A stretch of 64,000 bases of DNA, taken from positions 1 through 64,000 of the forward strand of contig CAJUIL010000011.1 of NCBI GenBank assembly GCA_910586225.1, given 5' to 3'. Shown piece by piece: positions 34,960-43,369 of this stretch. Below the pieces are notes generated by a model, which was not told where the DNA came from, did no database searches, and saw only the letters and a list, made by a program, of their open reading frames with translations. The DNA comes from an uncultured Eubacterium sp. GTDB taxonomy: Bacteria; Bacillota; Clostridia; Lachnospirales; Lachnospiraceae. The translations under genes and the position numbers were made by a program. Numbering within the stretch: the first letter of the stretch is position 1; each line of letters opens with the position of its first letter.

Positions 34960-35555
34960 TGGAATATATTGCACACAGGATCAATACGCTGGCGCAGCTG
35001 CGGAAGCTGCCTGTGGAGTATGGAGCTGAAATTGATCTTAGGGACGATCTGACAGGCAGGATTTATATCCAGCATCATCCGTTCGAGCATGGCGAGGATT
35101 TTGAAGATTATCTGAAAGAATATCATCATGGGACGATGATATTAAATGTAAAAAGCGAGCGGATCGAACATCGGATTTTGGAGCTGATGGAAAAGTACTG
35201 CATAGAAAACTATTTCTTTTTGGATTCTTCCTTCCCAATGATCAAGCTGCTGTCAGATATGGGCGAACACCGTCTTGCGCTTCGATATTCAGAATATGAG
35301 GGGATGGATACGATTGAGTCTATGGCAGGCAAAGCAGACTGGGTGTGGGTGGATACCTTTAGCAGGCTGCCGCTGGACGGTAAAAGCTTTTTACATATAA
35401 AGGAAATGGGGTATCGACTCTGCCTCGTGTCGCCAGAGCTGCAGGGACAGCCAGAAAAGATCAAGCTGTATCAGGAGCAGATGATCAATGAAAAATTACA
35501 ATTTGATGCTGTATGCAGCAACATAGAGAATATTCACAGATGGAACAAGTTTTAA
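34959..35555 (+). CDS. GDPD/PI-PLC-like TIM-barrel protein
   Basis: 198 residues, ATG 34959 behind GGGAGGA and overlapping the GT2 stop. The start YGAEIDLRDDLTGRIYIQHHPF mirrors the glycerophosphodiester phosphodiesterase core (E.D.R...HDP) with HHP in place of HDP. Later LNVKSERIEHRILEL, NYFFLDSSFPMIKLL and WVWVDTF resemble successive barrel strands. The canonical N-terminal HRG segment is absent and the protein is shorter than typical GDPDs (about 240). It has no signal peptide. It may hydrolyse or bind a glycerophospho- or similar phosphodiester that decorates the glycan (inference). Last gene of the glycan operon. Confidence 0.7.
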   Translation: MEYIAHRINTLAQLRKLPVEYGAEIDLRDDLTGRIYIQHHPFEHGEDFEDYLKEYHHGTMILNVKSERIEHRILELMEKYCIENYFFLDSSFPMIKLLSDMGEHRLALRYSEYEGMDTIESMAGKADWVWVDTFSRLPLDGKSFLHIKEMGYRLCLVSPELQGQPEKIKLYQEQMINEKLQFDAVCSNIENIHRWNKF

Positions 35556-35908
35556 AGACTTACAGAACAGCCTATTAAACCAAGAGTGTAAAGTCTATTG
35601 GATTGCCAATATGCTTCGCACTTCTTTGTTTGGGGAGGAAATGAATTATTAAAAGATCAAAAACAGCAGCTTGCAATTATTTGCATAAAAAGAATTAGAA
35701 AATGAAGTTAAAAAAAAAGGAAAATAGGCGCAAATAGAAACTATATATATAAAATGATAATGTCAGGCAGAGGTGGACTCTGCTGTTTTTAATTCTGCAA
35801 TTCGGCAAGTATGGCAAAAAGACATACGTATATCTATCCAGTTAAAAAAATGTAATGCGAAATTTTTGATATGGAAAACAAAGTATAGAATAAATAAATA
35901 TTTTGTGC
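35556..35908. other. A/T-rich intergenic stretch after the glycan operon
   Basis: No coding region is supported. A short reading (ECKVYWIANMLRTSLFGEE) ends in stops and may be a remnant. The only structured element is the terminator at 35766-35790. Confidence 0.6.
35766..35790 (+). terminator. Probable terminator of the glycan operon
   Basis: GCAGAG-GTGGA-CTCTGC hairpin (35767-35783) followed by TGTTTTT. The stem is short but the T tract is clear. Confidence 0.55.
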
Positions 35909-35914
35909 TATACT
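35906..35914 (+). promoter_or_regulatory. Extended -10 promoter of a small gene
   Basis: TGCTATACT: TG extension and TATACT at 35909-35914, 51 bases before GTG 35966. No clear -35. Confidence 0.5.
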
Positions 35915-35965
35915 AAGCATAAATTAGGAAGCACTTTTCTTTTCATGAGGAAGGGGGTGTATGAT

Positions 35966-36133
35966 GTGCCAACAAATGAAAAAGAATATAATGGTAATCT
36001 TTTTGATCAGCTTTCCATTTTGGAACGAATAGAAGCAGTCGCAAAAGAAGAAGCTGTTTTAAAACAGATCGCTATTGAGCGGAGACAGATAGAACGCAAA
36101 CTTTATCAGCAGCCGCCGTTAATAAATGAATAA
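35966..36133 (+). CDS. Small hypothetical protein (55 residues)
   Basis: Starting at GTG 35966 behind GGAAGGGGG, it encodes a hydrophilic, helix-prone peptide (NLFDQLSILERIEAVAKEEA, then QIAIERRQIERKLYQ). No signal peptide, no cysteines. A longer in-frame reading upstream lacks a ribosome binding site. It has its own promoter and terminator, which supports a real gene. Function unknown. Confidence 0.55.
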   Translation: MPTNEKEYNGNLFDQLSILERIEAVAKEEAVLKQIAIERRQIERKLYQQPPLINE

Positions 36134-36145
36134 TACAGATAAGTT

Positions 36146-36174
36146 AAAGAGGGTGTCAATCGACAGCCTCTTTT
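36146..36174 (+). terminator. Rho-independent terminator
   Basis: Stem AAAGAGGGTGTC / GACAGCCTCTTT with one internal G-G mismatch, loop AATC, ending in TTTT, 12 bases after the small gene's stop. Confidence 0.8.
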
Positions 36175-36257
36175 CCGTGCACATAGGACAAATTTTCTGA
36201 TCGCACAGGGTAATAATCCTCAATGTACCCTGGTATAGTATGCCCCTTAGGGTACAT

Positions 36258-36332
36258 CTCCGGTTTTGGCCATGCACGTTTGAAAAAATATCCTGCGCCT
36301 GCCTATGAGTTATTTTGTGACCGAGGTGCTAG
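36258..36332. repeat. 75-bp dispersed repeat, copy A
   Basis: Aligns without gaps to 40764-40838 at about 76% identity, starting CTCCGGTTTT and ending CTAG. In one frame both copies read as related peptides (PVLAMHV.., LRLPMSYFVTEVL here; PVFAMHF, LRLMMCYFVDEVL there), so both may descend from a short coding or mobile sequence; this copy has an in-frame stop. Preceded by a TGTACCCT/AGGGTACA inverted repeat. Confidence 0.65.
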
Positions 36333-36417
36333 CCCGGTTTTATATATTAGAAAAAGCAAAAAAGTGTCAGGGCTGTTTTTCTGGCAGGAGTTCTTTCTTT
36401 CAAAGAGCAAAAATCCA

Positions 36418-36446
36418 TTGAGCTTAGTTTAATATTAGAGTATAAT
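36418..36446 (+). promoter_or_regulatory. SigA-type promoter of small gene 36495
   Basis: TTGAGC (36418-36423), 17-base spacer, perfect TATAAT (36441-36446), 48 bases before the ATG. Confidence 0.75.
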
Positions 36447-36494
36447 GATAACAGTTAAAATGGGAAACTTGATGTAGGAAAGGAGATTTACAGA

Positions 36495-36674
36495 ATGGAG
36501 GAAACTAGGGAAATGACAGAAAAAGAATTGAAAGATCAGACGATCAGAGAATATGTAAATATTCAACGGATCAAACACGCAGAGGACAAAGAAAAAGAAT
36601 TAAAGTATCAAGAAAAGGTTTTAAAAGCAAGGCTTCAGTCTTTGGGAGTGCCCACAGAGGATTTGGATTTTTGA
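36495..36674 (+). CDS. Small hypothetical protein (59 residues)
   Basis: ATG 36495 follows AAAGGAGATTT and a strong promoter. The peptide is highly charged and predicted helical (MTEKELKDQTIREYVNI, then KHAEDKEKELKYQEKVL), ending GVPTEDLDF. It resembles a short coiled-coil protein; no family recognised. The independent promoter and good ribosome binding site argue that it is expressed. Confidence 0.6.
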   Translation: MEETREMTEKELKDQTIREYVNIQRIKHAEDKEKELKYQEKVLKARLQSLGVPTEDLDF

Positions 36675-36751
36675 ACCCCTGCGCGATTTTGGAATTTCAG
36701 CCGAAAGGAAGAAAATGAATGGAGGCGATGGAGAAAGGTTTTTAGAGTATA

Positions 36752-36780
36752 TTGACAACCACCTTCTTTAGGAGTATATT
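36752..36780 (+). promoter_or_regulatory. SigA-type promoter of thiD
   Basis: Perfect TTGACA (36752-36757), 17-base spacer, TATATT (36775-36780). No TPP riboswitch-like sequence lies between it and thiD. Confidence 0.85.
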
Positions 36781-36846
36781 TTTTATAAAAGCAATTTGGT
36801 CGTAGTCTTTTATCTACAGTTCCTTATTTCAGGAAAGCGGGAGAAC

Positions 36847-37656
36847 ATGGATCCTATCTTAACAATCGCTGGGAGTGACTGCAGCGGCGGCGCAGGGATA
36901 CAGGCGGATTTAAAAACGATTATGGCGCATGGTGCGTATGGTATGAGTGTGATCACCGCGTTGACGGCGCAGAATACAACAGGCGTTTTTGGGGTAAGGC
37001 CGGTGGAACCGGAATGGATCGGCGCACAGCTTGACGCCGTATTTACAGATATAGTACCCCGTGCGGTTAAGGTTGGTATGATAGCGGATGAGGCGGGGGT
37101 GCAGGCCGTTGCGGACAAGCTGCGTTGGTACGATGCACAGCTTGTTGTTATCGATACCATACTTGTTTCTACAAGTGGGACAAGGCTGATGAAGGAAAAA
37201 GCGCTGCAGCGGGCAAGGAAGGAACTGTTTCCTCTGGCGGCGCTGCTTACGCCGAATATTCCGGAAGCGGAGGTGCTGGCGGGTATTTCCATCTGTGATG
37301 AAGATGCTATGCAGCGGGCTGCAAAGGTTATTGGCGAAGCGTACGAATGTGCTGTGTTAGTTAAGGGCGGGCACCGGGACGGTGCGGCGGATGACCTGCT
37401 GTATGACAGCGGGCATTTTTACTGGCTGCGTGCGCAGCGCATAGACAATCCAAATACTCATGGGACTGGCTGCACGCTGTCTGCCGCGGCTGCGTGTAAT
37501 CTGGCAGCTGGGCTGTCCATACCTGCTGCACTGGAAAAGGCAAAGAAGTATCTGACAGGAGCTATTTTAGCCGGGTTGGATCTGGGACAGGGAAATGGGC
37601 CGCTGCATCACGGGTATGAAAGGAATGAAAATGGTTGTTTAATATTTAATCTATAA
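36847..37656 (+). CDS. thiD: Hydroxymethylpyrimidine/phosphomethylpyrimidine kinase
   Basis: 269 residues from ATG 36847. Ribokinase-fold HMP kinase: ILTIAGSDCSGGAGIQADLKT binds HMP, the AHGAYGMSVITALTAQNT block follows, and the C-terminal anion hole NTHGTGCTLSAAAACNLA carries the catalytic cysteine/glycine loop. It phosphorylates hydroxymethylpyrimidine (and its phosphate) in thiamine synthesis or salvage; some homologues act as pyridoxal kinases, which cannot be excluded. No other thiamine gene is nearby. Followed after 17 bases by pyk. Confidence 0.9.
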   Translation: MDPILTIAGSDCSGGAGIQADLKTIMAHGAYGMSVITALTAQNTTGVFGVRPVEPEWIGAQLDAVFTDIVPRAVKVGMIADEAGVQAVADKLRWYDAQLVVIDTILVSTSGTRLMKEKALQRARKELFPLAALLTPNIPEAEVLAGISICDEDAMQRAAKVIGEAYECAVLVKGGHRDGAADDLLYDSGHFYWLRAQRIDNPNTHGTGCTLSAAAACNLAAGLSIPAALEKAKKYLTGAILAGLDLGQGNGPLHHGYERNENGCLIFNL

Positions 37657-37673
37657 ATTGAGGAGGAACAATT

Positions 37674-39116
37674 ATGACAAAGACAAAGATTATCTGCACG
37701 CTTGGACCGGCGACAGACCAGCCGGGTATTTTGGATGCCCTGATCCAGGAGGGGATGAGTGTGGCGCGCTTTAATTTCTCGCATGGGACTTATGAGGAGC
37801 ATGAAAAGCGCCTGAAAGCCTTGAGAGCAGCCCGTACAAAATACCAAAAGCCGATCGCGGCTCTTTTGGATACCAAGGGGCCGGAAATCCGTGTAAAGTC
37901 TTTTGTAAACGGAAAGGTGGAATTAAAGCCGGATCAGCTGTTCCGTCTGTGCTACAACGATGTGGAAGGAAACGGCGAGCGGGTAACGATCACGTGCAAG
38001 GAGCTGTATAAGGATGTTTCTGTCGGAAAGCGTATTTTGCTGGATGACGGCCTGATTGAAATGCAGGTAGACGCGATCGAGAATAAGGATATCATATGCC
38101 GCGTAATTAACGGTGGAGTCGTTTCGAATAATAAGGGTGTCAATGTGCCGGACGTGCATTTGTCGCTGCCATATGTCAGTGAAAAGGATAAACAGGACAT
38201 TTTGTTTGGAATCGAAAAGGACTTTGACTTTGTTGCAGCTTCGTTTGTAAGACGTGCGGAGGATGTGCTTCAGATCCGTAAGATCTTAGACGAAAACGGC
38301 GGAAAAAATATAGAGATCATATCGAAAATCGAAAATCGCGAAGGTGTGGAAAATATCGACGAGATCATTGCCGCGTCACAAGGCATTATGATCGCGCGCG
38401 GGGATATGGGTGTCGAGATTGCAAGCGAAGAAGTGCCTGTGATCCAGAAGATGATCATTAAAAAAGTATACGAAGCAGGCAAGAAGGTAATTACAGCGAC
38501 GCAGATGCTCGATTCGATGATGAAGAACCCAAGACCGACCAGAGCGGAGACGACGGACGTGGCGAATGCCATTTATGACGGTACGAGTGCGATCATGCTT
38601 TCCGGCGAGACGGCAGCAGGAAAATATCCGGTAGAGGCGCTGCAGACGATGATGCGCATTGCGCTGCGTACCGAGCAGGATATCGATTATCGTAAGCGTT
38701 TCTTCGGCTATGACCATAAGGCAAGTACGAATGTGACGGATGCGATCTGCCATGCAACTTGTACGACTGCGCATGACCTGAACGCTGCAGCGATCCTGAC
38801 GGTTACAAAGACCGGGACCTCTGCGCGCATGATTTCGCGCTATCGTCCGGGATGCCAGATCATCGGATGTACAATGGATGAAAAGGTCGGCAGACAGCTG
38901 AACCTTTCCTGGGGTGTGCGGCCGCTGCTGATCATGGAAGAAAGCGATGTGATCGAATTGTTTAACCATTCGGTAAGCAATGCAAGGGACTACGGATTTT
39001 TGAATCCGGGTGAGCTGGTTGTTATTACATCCGGCGTTCCGCTTGGTATGGCGGGCACGACCAACATGATTAAGGTTCAGACGGTACAGGAACCGAAGAA
39101 AATCGCTACATGGTAA
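37674..39116 (+). CDS. pyk: Pyruvate kinase
   Basis: 480 residues, ATG 37674 behind GAGGAGGA. It starts TKTKIICTLGPATDQ and contains FNFSHGTYEEHEKR, LLDTKGPEIR, the catalytic lysine and Mg-binding residues in ISKIENREGVENIDEI and IARGDMGVEI, and ATQMLDSMMKNPRPTRAE. It converts PEP and ADP to pyruvate and ATP. Its length equals the core enzyme; the extra PEP-utiliser-like C-terminal domain of Bacillus-type enzymes is absent. Probably co-transcribed with thiD. Confidence 0.97.
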   Translation: MTKTKIICTLGPATDQPGILDALIQEGMSVARFNFSHGTYEEHEKRLKALRAARTKYQKPIAALLDTKGPEIRVKSFVNGKVELKPDQLFRLCYNDVEGNGERVTITCKELYKDVSVGKRILLDDGLIEMQVDAIENKDIICRVINGGVVSNNKGVNVPDVHLSLPYVSEKDKQDILFGIEKDFDFVAASFVRRAEDVLQIRKILDENGGKNIEIISKIENREGVENIDEIIAASQGIMIARGDMGVEIASEEVPVIQKMIIKKVYEAGKKVITATQMLDSMMKNPRPTRAETTDVANAIYDGTSAIMLSGETAAGKYPVEALQTMMRIALRTEQDIDYRKRFFGYDHKASTNVTDAICHATCTTAHDLNAAAILTVTKTGTSARMISRYRPGCQIIGCTMDEKVGRQLNLSWGVRPLLIMEESDVIELFNHSVSNARDYGFLNPGELVVITSGVPLGMAGTTNMIKVQTVQEPKKIATW

Positions 39117-39126
39117 ATGATACTAG

Positions 39127-39165
39127 GCGCAGGACTGTTTTTTTTGACAGGACTGCGCTTTTTTT
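39127..39165 (+). terminator. Rho-independent terminator after pyk
   Basis: GCGCAG (39127-39132) pairs with CTGCGC (39153-39158) across a 20-base loop, followed by seven T. Confidence 0.75.
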
Positions 39166-39247
39166 ATGGATCAAATTTTATGGATCAAATCAGAGACGCG
39201 GAACCGTCTGGCATATGCTGCATAAAATAAAGTGGAGGTGCAGTTAT

Positions 39248-40123
39248 ATGGGACGTTTTCTAATATTAGGCAAGGAAGAACGCCAGAAGTATTTGTTCCA
39301 GATGCTCTGCAGCAAAGGGCAGACCGTGACATACTGCGATTCGTGGCTGGACGGCGGCTATGACGCTGTGATGCTGCCTGTGGCGCGGAGCGCGGAATAT
39401 CTGGAGCAGATCGCCGATAAACTGCAGGCGGGCGAATATGTATTCGGCTGTAATTTCCCGCCGGAGATTGTGGAGTACAAACGCAGGCAGGGCATTTTTT
39501 TTATTGATTATATGAAGGAAGAAGGCGCTGCTTATACGAATGCGGTTGCAACAGCGGAGGGTGCCGTAGCAGAGGCGATACTGGCGGGCAAGGAAGTGCT
39601 CTGCGGCAGGCGGATGCTTGTGATGGGATTTGGCAGATGCGGCCAGATGCTTGCACAGCGCTTGCGGGCGCTGGGAGGAGCGGTAACGGTTTATGAAAAA
39701 AATGCAGAAAAGCTGGCGATCGCAAGGGCCTGCGGATGGGACGCGGTTGCGGCGCAGGAGGAGACGATCGCTTATGAGCCAGGGGCAGTAACGATCGCGA
39801 ACTGCTCGATGGAGCCGCGTTCCGAGATGACGGAAAACAGGCTGACCGCGCAGTTCTGGGGGCAGTTTTCCTATATTTTCAATACTGTTCCAGCTCTTGT
39901 GCTCGGAGCAGAGCGGCTGGAGCATATCCGTCACGATGCTGTGCTGATCGATATTGCATCGGCTCCGGGAGGCATCGATTACGCATTCTGCGCACAAAAG
40001 GGCATGAACGCGAAGCTCTGTGGCGGGCTTCCAGCAAAATATGCGCCGCGCTCGGCGGCGGAGCTGTTGTTTGAAGTAATTGAATCGTATTTAAATTTAT
40101 CTGAGAGAGGTGACGTCCTATGA
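39248..40123 (+). CDS. dpaA: Dipicolinate synthase subunit A
   Basis: 291 residues, ATG 39248 behind GGAGGTG. The N-terminal part matches DpaA/SpoVFA (FLILGKEERQKYLFQML, then VMLPVARSAEYLEQI). A Rossmann NAD(P)-binding motif lies mid-protein (RMLVMGFGRCGQMLAQRLRA), and the C-terminus keeps VLIDIASAPGGIDY. With subunit B it turns a dihydrodipicolinate-pathway intermediate into dipicolinic acid, the spore-core chelator, in the mother cell. It is the clearest marker that this organism sporulates. A weak SigK-like pair (AC ... CATA) lies just upstream but its spacing is not convincing. Confidence 0.93.
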   Translation: MGRFLILGKEERQKYLFQMLCSKGQTVTYCDSWLDGGYDAVMLPVARSAEYLEQIADKLQAGEYVFGCNFPPEIVEYKRRQGIFFIDYMKEEGAAYTNAVATAEGAVAEAILAGKEVLCGRRMLVMGFGRCGQMLAQRLRALGGAVTVYEKNAEKLAIARACGWDAVAAQEETIAYEPGAVTIANCSMEPRSEMTENRLTAQFWGQFSYIFNTVPALVLGAERLEHIRHDAVLIDIASAPGGIDYAFCAQKGMNAKLCGGLPAKYAPRSAAELLFEVIESYLNLSERGDVL

Positions 40124-40710
40124 CGCAGGAGCAGAAGCTAACCGTGGGACTTGCATTTACAGGGTCCTTTTGTACATTCGCGAAGATCCGGGAAGTAACC
40201 GCACAGCTGGCAAAGAAGGATCGGAGGATCGTACCGATCTATTCCGACAATGTACAGTCGATGGATACCCGGTTCGGCACAGCGGAGGAATTTCAAAGGG
40301 ACATCGAAAAGATCACCGGAGAAAAGGGCATCCGCACGATACCGGAGGCCGAGCCGATTGGGCCGACTGGCTATCTGGATGCGCTGATCATCGCACCATG
40401 TACAGGAAATACGATGGCAAAGCTCTGCGCCGGCATCACAGATACGCCGGTGCTGATGGCGGCGAAGGCGCATCTTCGCAACGAAAAGCCGCTCATCCTT
40501 TCCATTTCCACGAACGACGCGCTTGGCATGAATTTTAAAAATATCGGAATGCTTATGAATATGAAGCATATTTACTTTGTGCCGTTCGGTCAGGATAACT
40601 ATAAAAAGAAAACAAATTCCATGATTGCGCATACGGACCGGATAGAAGAAACACTGGAAGCCGCCCTGCAGGGAAAGCAGCTCCAGCCTGTCATATTAGG
40701 CCCGCGGTAA
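40120..40710 (+). CDS. dpaB: Dipicolinate synthase subunit B
   Basis: 196 residues, overlapping dpaA by 4 bases (ATGA). It is a flavoprotein of the HFCD fold: VGLAFTGSFCTFAKI at the N-terminus, IIAPCTGNTMAKLCAGITDTPVL (flavin site) and KPLILSISTNDALG. It forms the dipicolinate synthase complex with DpaA. Length matches SpoVFB (about 200). Confidence 0.94.
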   Translation: MTQEQKLTVGLAFTGSFCTFAKIREVTAQLAKKDRRIVPIYSDNVQSMDTRFGTAEEFQRDIEKITGEKGIRTIPEAEPIGPTGYLDALIIAPCTGNTMAKLCAGITDTPVLMAAKAHLRNEKPLILSISTNDALGMNFKNIGMLMNMKHIYFVPFGQDNYKKKTNSMIAHTDRIEETLEAALQGKQLQPVILGPR

Positions 40711-40763
40711 GCGGCAGCGGAGCGTGTGAAAGATGATGGCACATGGCAAAAATCCGCAAGGTA

Positions 40764-40838
40764 CTCCGGTTTTTGCCATGCACTTTCTAAATCATATGCT
40801 GCGCCTAATGATGTGTTATTTCGTGGACGAAGTACTAG
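40764..40838. repeat. 75-bp dispersed repeat, copy B, with upstream hairpin
   Basis: Counterpart of 36258-36332. It starts inside a strong hairpin (CATGGCAAAAATCCG paired with CGGTTTTTGCCATG, about 40742-40781) and its last bases (CTAG) include the complement of the asnB stop codon. The convergent dpaB and asnB genes meet here, so the hairpin may also act as a terminator. Confidence 0.65.
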
Positions 40839-42688
40839 ATGACAAGCTCCACCTTGTATTTGCGCAGCCAGTATTCCACCTGCAGCAAATACGCGATCAT
40901 CTGCGGCCCCGCCATCAGCTGGCCGTACCATGGCGCTCCGTAGTCCTTCGCTTTATCCAAAAACACTTGGACCGCTGTTTCGTCCACCAGCTGCTTGAGC
41001 GGACAGCCGGGCTGCTCTAATACAGCCCGCAGCCGGTCTGCCAGCAGTTTTTCGTAATACGGGTGGTACGTTTTTGGGTATGGGCTTTTTTTGCGGAATA
41101 AGATCTCATCCGGCAGCAGCGTACGTGCAGCTTGGCGCAGTACATTTTTTACAACGCCGTCCTTTGCCTTCATTTCCCATGGGATATTAAAAACATAGTC
41201 TACGAGCGTGCGGTCTGCAAATGGTACGCGCGCTTCTAAGCCGGAATGCATACTGGTGCGGTCCATACGGTTTAAGAGCGTCTGCATGAAAAAGCGGATA
41301 TTCAAATATCCGATGCGCCGGCGGTTTACTTCGGTACTGTTTTCTCCGGGCAGGACAGCGATTTCACTAATGGCTGTCTCGTAAGCGTTTTTTACATAGC
41401 CGTCCATATCTAGCTTATTTAATAATTCCGGATTTAATAATTTTTTGCGAGGCGAAAGATCGGGAGTCCATGGAAATGTGCCGCAGTTTAAAAACGATTC
41501 TTTATGGAACCATGGATAGCCGCCGAATACTTCGTCTGCACATTCGCCGGTCAGTACGACCTTATGGTGTTTTGCGGTTTCGCTGCAGAAATATAACAGA
41601 GAAGAGTCCACATCCGCCATACAGGGCAGGTCGTGGGCGTCTACAGATTCGTACAGCGTATCGGCTTGGGTCTGGGTGCTGCATTCTAGATAGTGGTGGT
41701 CTGTGTGCAGGAACGAAACCATCTGGTCCACATACGGGCGGTCCATCGAGGGCTGGAAGCTGTTTGCCTTAAAGTATTTGTCGTTTTCGGTAAAATCAAA
41801 CGAGTAGGTGGTAAGGATCTGCCCCTGCGCTTTTAATTCCCCGGCGCAGACGGCGGAGACAAGGCTCGAATCCACACCGCCGGAAAGGAAGGTACAGACC
41901 GGCACATCCGAAACCATCTGGCGTTTGATCGCATCGGTGACGAGGAAGCGGGTCTTTTCAATCGTATCCTCGTAGGAGTCCTCATGCGGACGGCTGGTCA
42001 GCTTAAAATATGTATCGGACACATAGCCAAGGCTGCTGCAGGTCATAAAGGAGCCGGGCTTTAGCTCATGGATGCCTGCAAAAACACCGCTGCCGGGAGT
42101 TCTTGCGGGGCCAAGGCCGAAAATCTCATTCAGCCCGTTTTTATCCAGCTTTGCGGTCACGCCTGGAAAGCAGAAAAGCCCTTTAAGCTCCGAGGAAAAG
42201 ACGAGAGTGCCATTGTGCACGGTGTAAAACAGCGGCTTGACGCCGAAGCTGTCACGATATAGCGTTAGTATTTTATGCCGCTCGTCATAGATCGCAAAAG
42301 CAAAAATACCGTCCAGCTGATTGATAAACGAGGGACCGAGCGTTAAATACGAAAGGAGGATAAGTTCTGTATCAGAAGAGGTTTTCGGGAGTACGTCGCG
42401 TTCAAAGAGCGCTTGCCGGAGCGCTTTTTGATTATAGATCTCGCCGTTGTATACGATATGGTACAAAGAGTCGCCCATGGATCTTGTCATCGGCTGGCTG
42501 CCGTTTTTCAGATCGATAATAGACAGTCTGGTATGGGACAGGCCGCACGCATCGGACAGAAAAACGCCGGAAGCGTCCGGTCCGCGGTGTGTCTGGCACT
42601 GTCCCATCTGGCGTAGGATATGTTCAAATTCCGGCTGCCTTGCTTGAAAGAGGGCAGCGGAGTCATAAAAGCCTGCGATACTGCACAT
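40835..42688 (-). CDS. asnB: Asparagine synthase (glutamine-hydrolysing)
   Basis: 617 residues. It begins MCSIAGFY, exposing the catalytic Cys after Met removal, with a class II glutaminase domain (about 1-200: RGPDASG, LSIIDL, YNGEIYN). The synthetase domain follows, with the PP-loop FLSGGVDSSLV (about 265-275) and TGECADEVFGGYPWF. It makes asparagine from aspartate, glutamine and ATP. Homologues in wall loci amidate peptidoglycan, but the complete two-domain layout and motifs fit AsnB. Start ATG 42688 is behind AGGGAAT. Its 3' end lies within repeat copy B. Confidence 0.92.
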   Translation of the reverse strand: MCSIAGFYDSAALFQARQPEFEHILRQMGQCQTHRGPDASGVFLSDACGLSHTRLSIIDLKNGSQPMTRSMGDSLYHIVYNGEIYNQKALRQALFERDVLPKTSSDTELILLSYLTLGPSFINQLDGIFAFAIYDERHKILTLYRDSFGVKPLFYTVHNGTLVFSSELKGLFCFPGVTAKLDKNGLNEIFGLGPARTPGSGVFAGIHELKPGSFMTCSSLGYVSDTYFKLTSRPHEDSYEDTIEKTRFLVTDAIKRQMVSDVPVCTFLSGGVDSSLVSAVCAGELKAQGQILTTYSFDFTENDKYFKANSFQPSMDRPYVDQMVSFLHTDHHYLECSTQTQADTLYESVDAHDLPCMADVDSSLLYFCSETAKHHKVVLTGECADEVFGGYPWFHKESFLNCGTFPWTPDLSPRKKLLNPELLNKLDMDGYVKNAYETAISEIAVLPGENSTEVNRRRIGYLNIRFFMQTLLNRMDRTSMHSGLEARVPFADRTLVDYVFNIPWEMKAKDGVVKNVLRQAARTLLPDEILFRKKSPYPKTYHPYYEKLLADRLRAVLEQPGCPLKQLVDETAVQVFLDKAKDYGAPWYGQLMAGPQMIAYLLQVEYWLRKYKVELVI

Positions 42689-42783
42689 AGTAGATTCCCT
42701 GCATGATTTTCTTTGTTCCAGTCTATGCGCTTTAAGGAAAAAATATGCAAAGCAATGCAGTCTGTGTATGTGAAAAGGTACGG

Positions 42784-43152
42784 TCAGTCGTGCTCGTTGA
42801 CATACTGCTTGATCGCCGCGAAGCTTTCGGCGCTCATATAGTGCTCCATTTTGCAGGCGTCCTCTGTGGCTGTTTTTTCGTCAATGCCGAGCCGGATAAG
42901 CCAGGCGGAAAAAAACTGATGCCTTTCATAGATTTTTTCTGCGATCGACTGCCCGTCTTCGGTCAGATAAATAAAGCCCGCGTTTGTTACTGTTATATAG
43001 CCGTTTTCTCTGAGGTTTTTCATAGCGACGCTGACGCTTGGCTTCTTAAAGCCAAGTTCGTTGGCGATATCGACCGAACGCACGACAGGAAGAGACTTAC
43101 TTAATATAAGGATAGTTTCAAGATAATTTTCTGCGGATTCGTGTAGATTCAT
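42784..43152 (-). CDS. DtxR/MntR-family metal-dependent repressor
   Basis: 122 residues from ATG 43152, 7 bases after AAAGGAGC; a longer reading from 43251 has no such site. Residues 1-62 are a winged helix (SAENYLETILIL, VDIANELGFKKPSVSVAMKNL). Residues 65-122 are the dimerisation domain with metal ligands: E8/E12, a histidine in ERHQFF, and CKMEH. The C-x-x-E-H pattern resembles the DtxR iron site rather than the MntR E-x-x-E-H site, so iron is as likely as manganese. No SH3 domain. Target genes are not adjacent. Its likely promoter lies beyond the MITE, which would therefore be in its 5' leader. Confidence 0.85.
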   Translation of the reverse strand: MNLHESAENYLETILILSKSLPVVRSVDIANELGFKKPSVSVAMKNLRENGYITVTNAGFIYLTEDGQSIAEKIYERHQFFSAWLIRLGIDEKTATEDACKMEHYMSAESFAAIKQYVNEHD

Positions 43153-43235
43153 AGGACGCTCCTTTTGCGGTAGTTGGTAAGTGCCGGCGCAGGCTGTACA
43201 CAGCGGGGCCATGCACAGACTTGCCTGAATGGTTA

Positions 43236-43369
43236 GTAACAGTTCAGACAAGCTGACCTGTTACCTGCAAAAATCCATTGAAAATCGCTTCGCGATGGGA
43301 TTTTTGCACTCCTGAATCATGTTCTTACGGTCTTTGCAGCAGGGTGCAAAGACCTGACTGAACTGTTAC
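43236..43369. mobile_element. 134-bp MITE, copy 2, with 8-bp target-site duplication
   Basis: Perfect 11-bp terminal inverted repeats (GTAACAGTTCA / TGAACTGTTAC) and an exact flanking duplication AATGGTTA (43228-43235 and 43370-43377). Same length and orientation as copy 1, with 8 differences. The left end can pair either locally (with CTGACCTGTTAC) or with the right end, and the internal 10-bp hairpin is conserved. It lies between the divergent dtxR-like and cls genes. Confidence 0.9.

Noticed and set aside
36223..36432. 69-codon open frame around repeat copy A
   Set aside because: It crosses the hairpin and the repeat in a frame not shared with copy B, has no ribosome binding site, and lies where a non-coding repeat explains the conservation.
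36675..36846. TPP riboswitch upstream of thiD
   Set aside because: The conserved CUGAGA and GG-rich P4/P5 elements are absent; only an ordinary promoter is visible.
39203..39229. SigK promoter for dpaA (AC-N16-CATAAAATA)
   Set aside because: The predicted start of transcription would fall inside the ribosome binding site; a shifted alternative has poor -35 spacing.
40733..41020. 95-codon plus-strand frame at the end of asnB
   Set aside because: Mostly antisense to asnB; only its first part is repeat copy B. No ribosome binding site.
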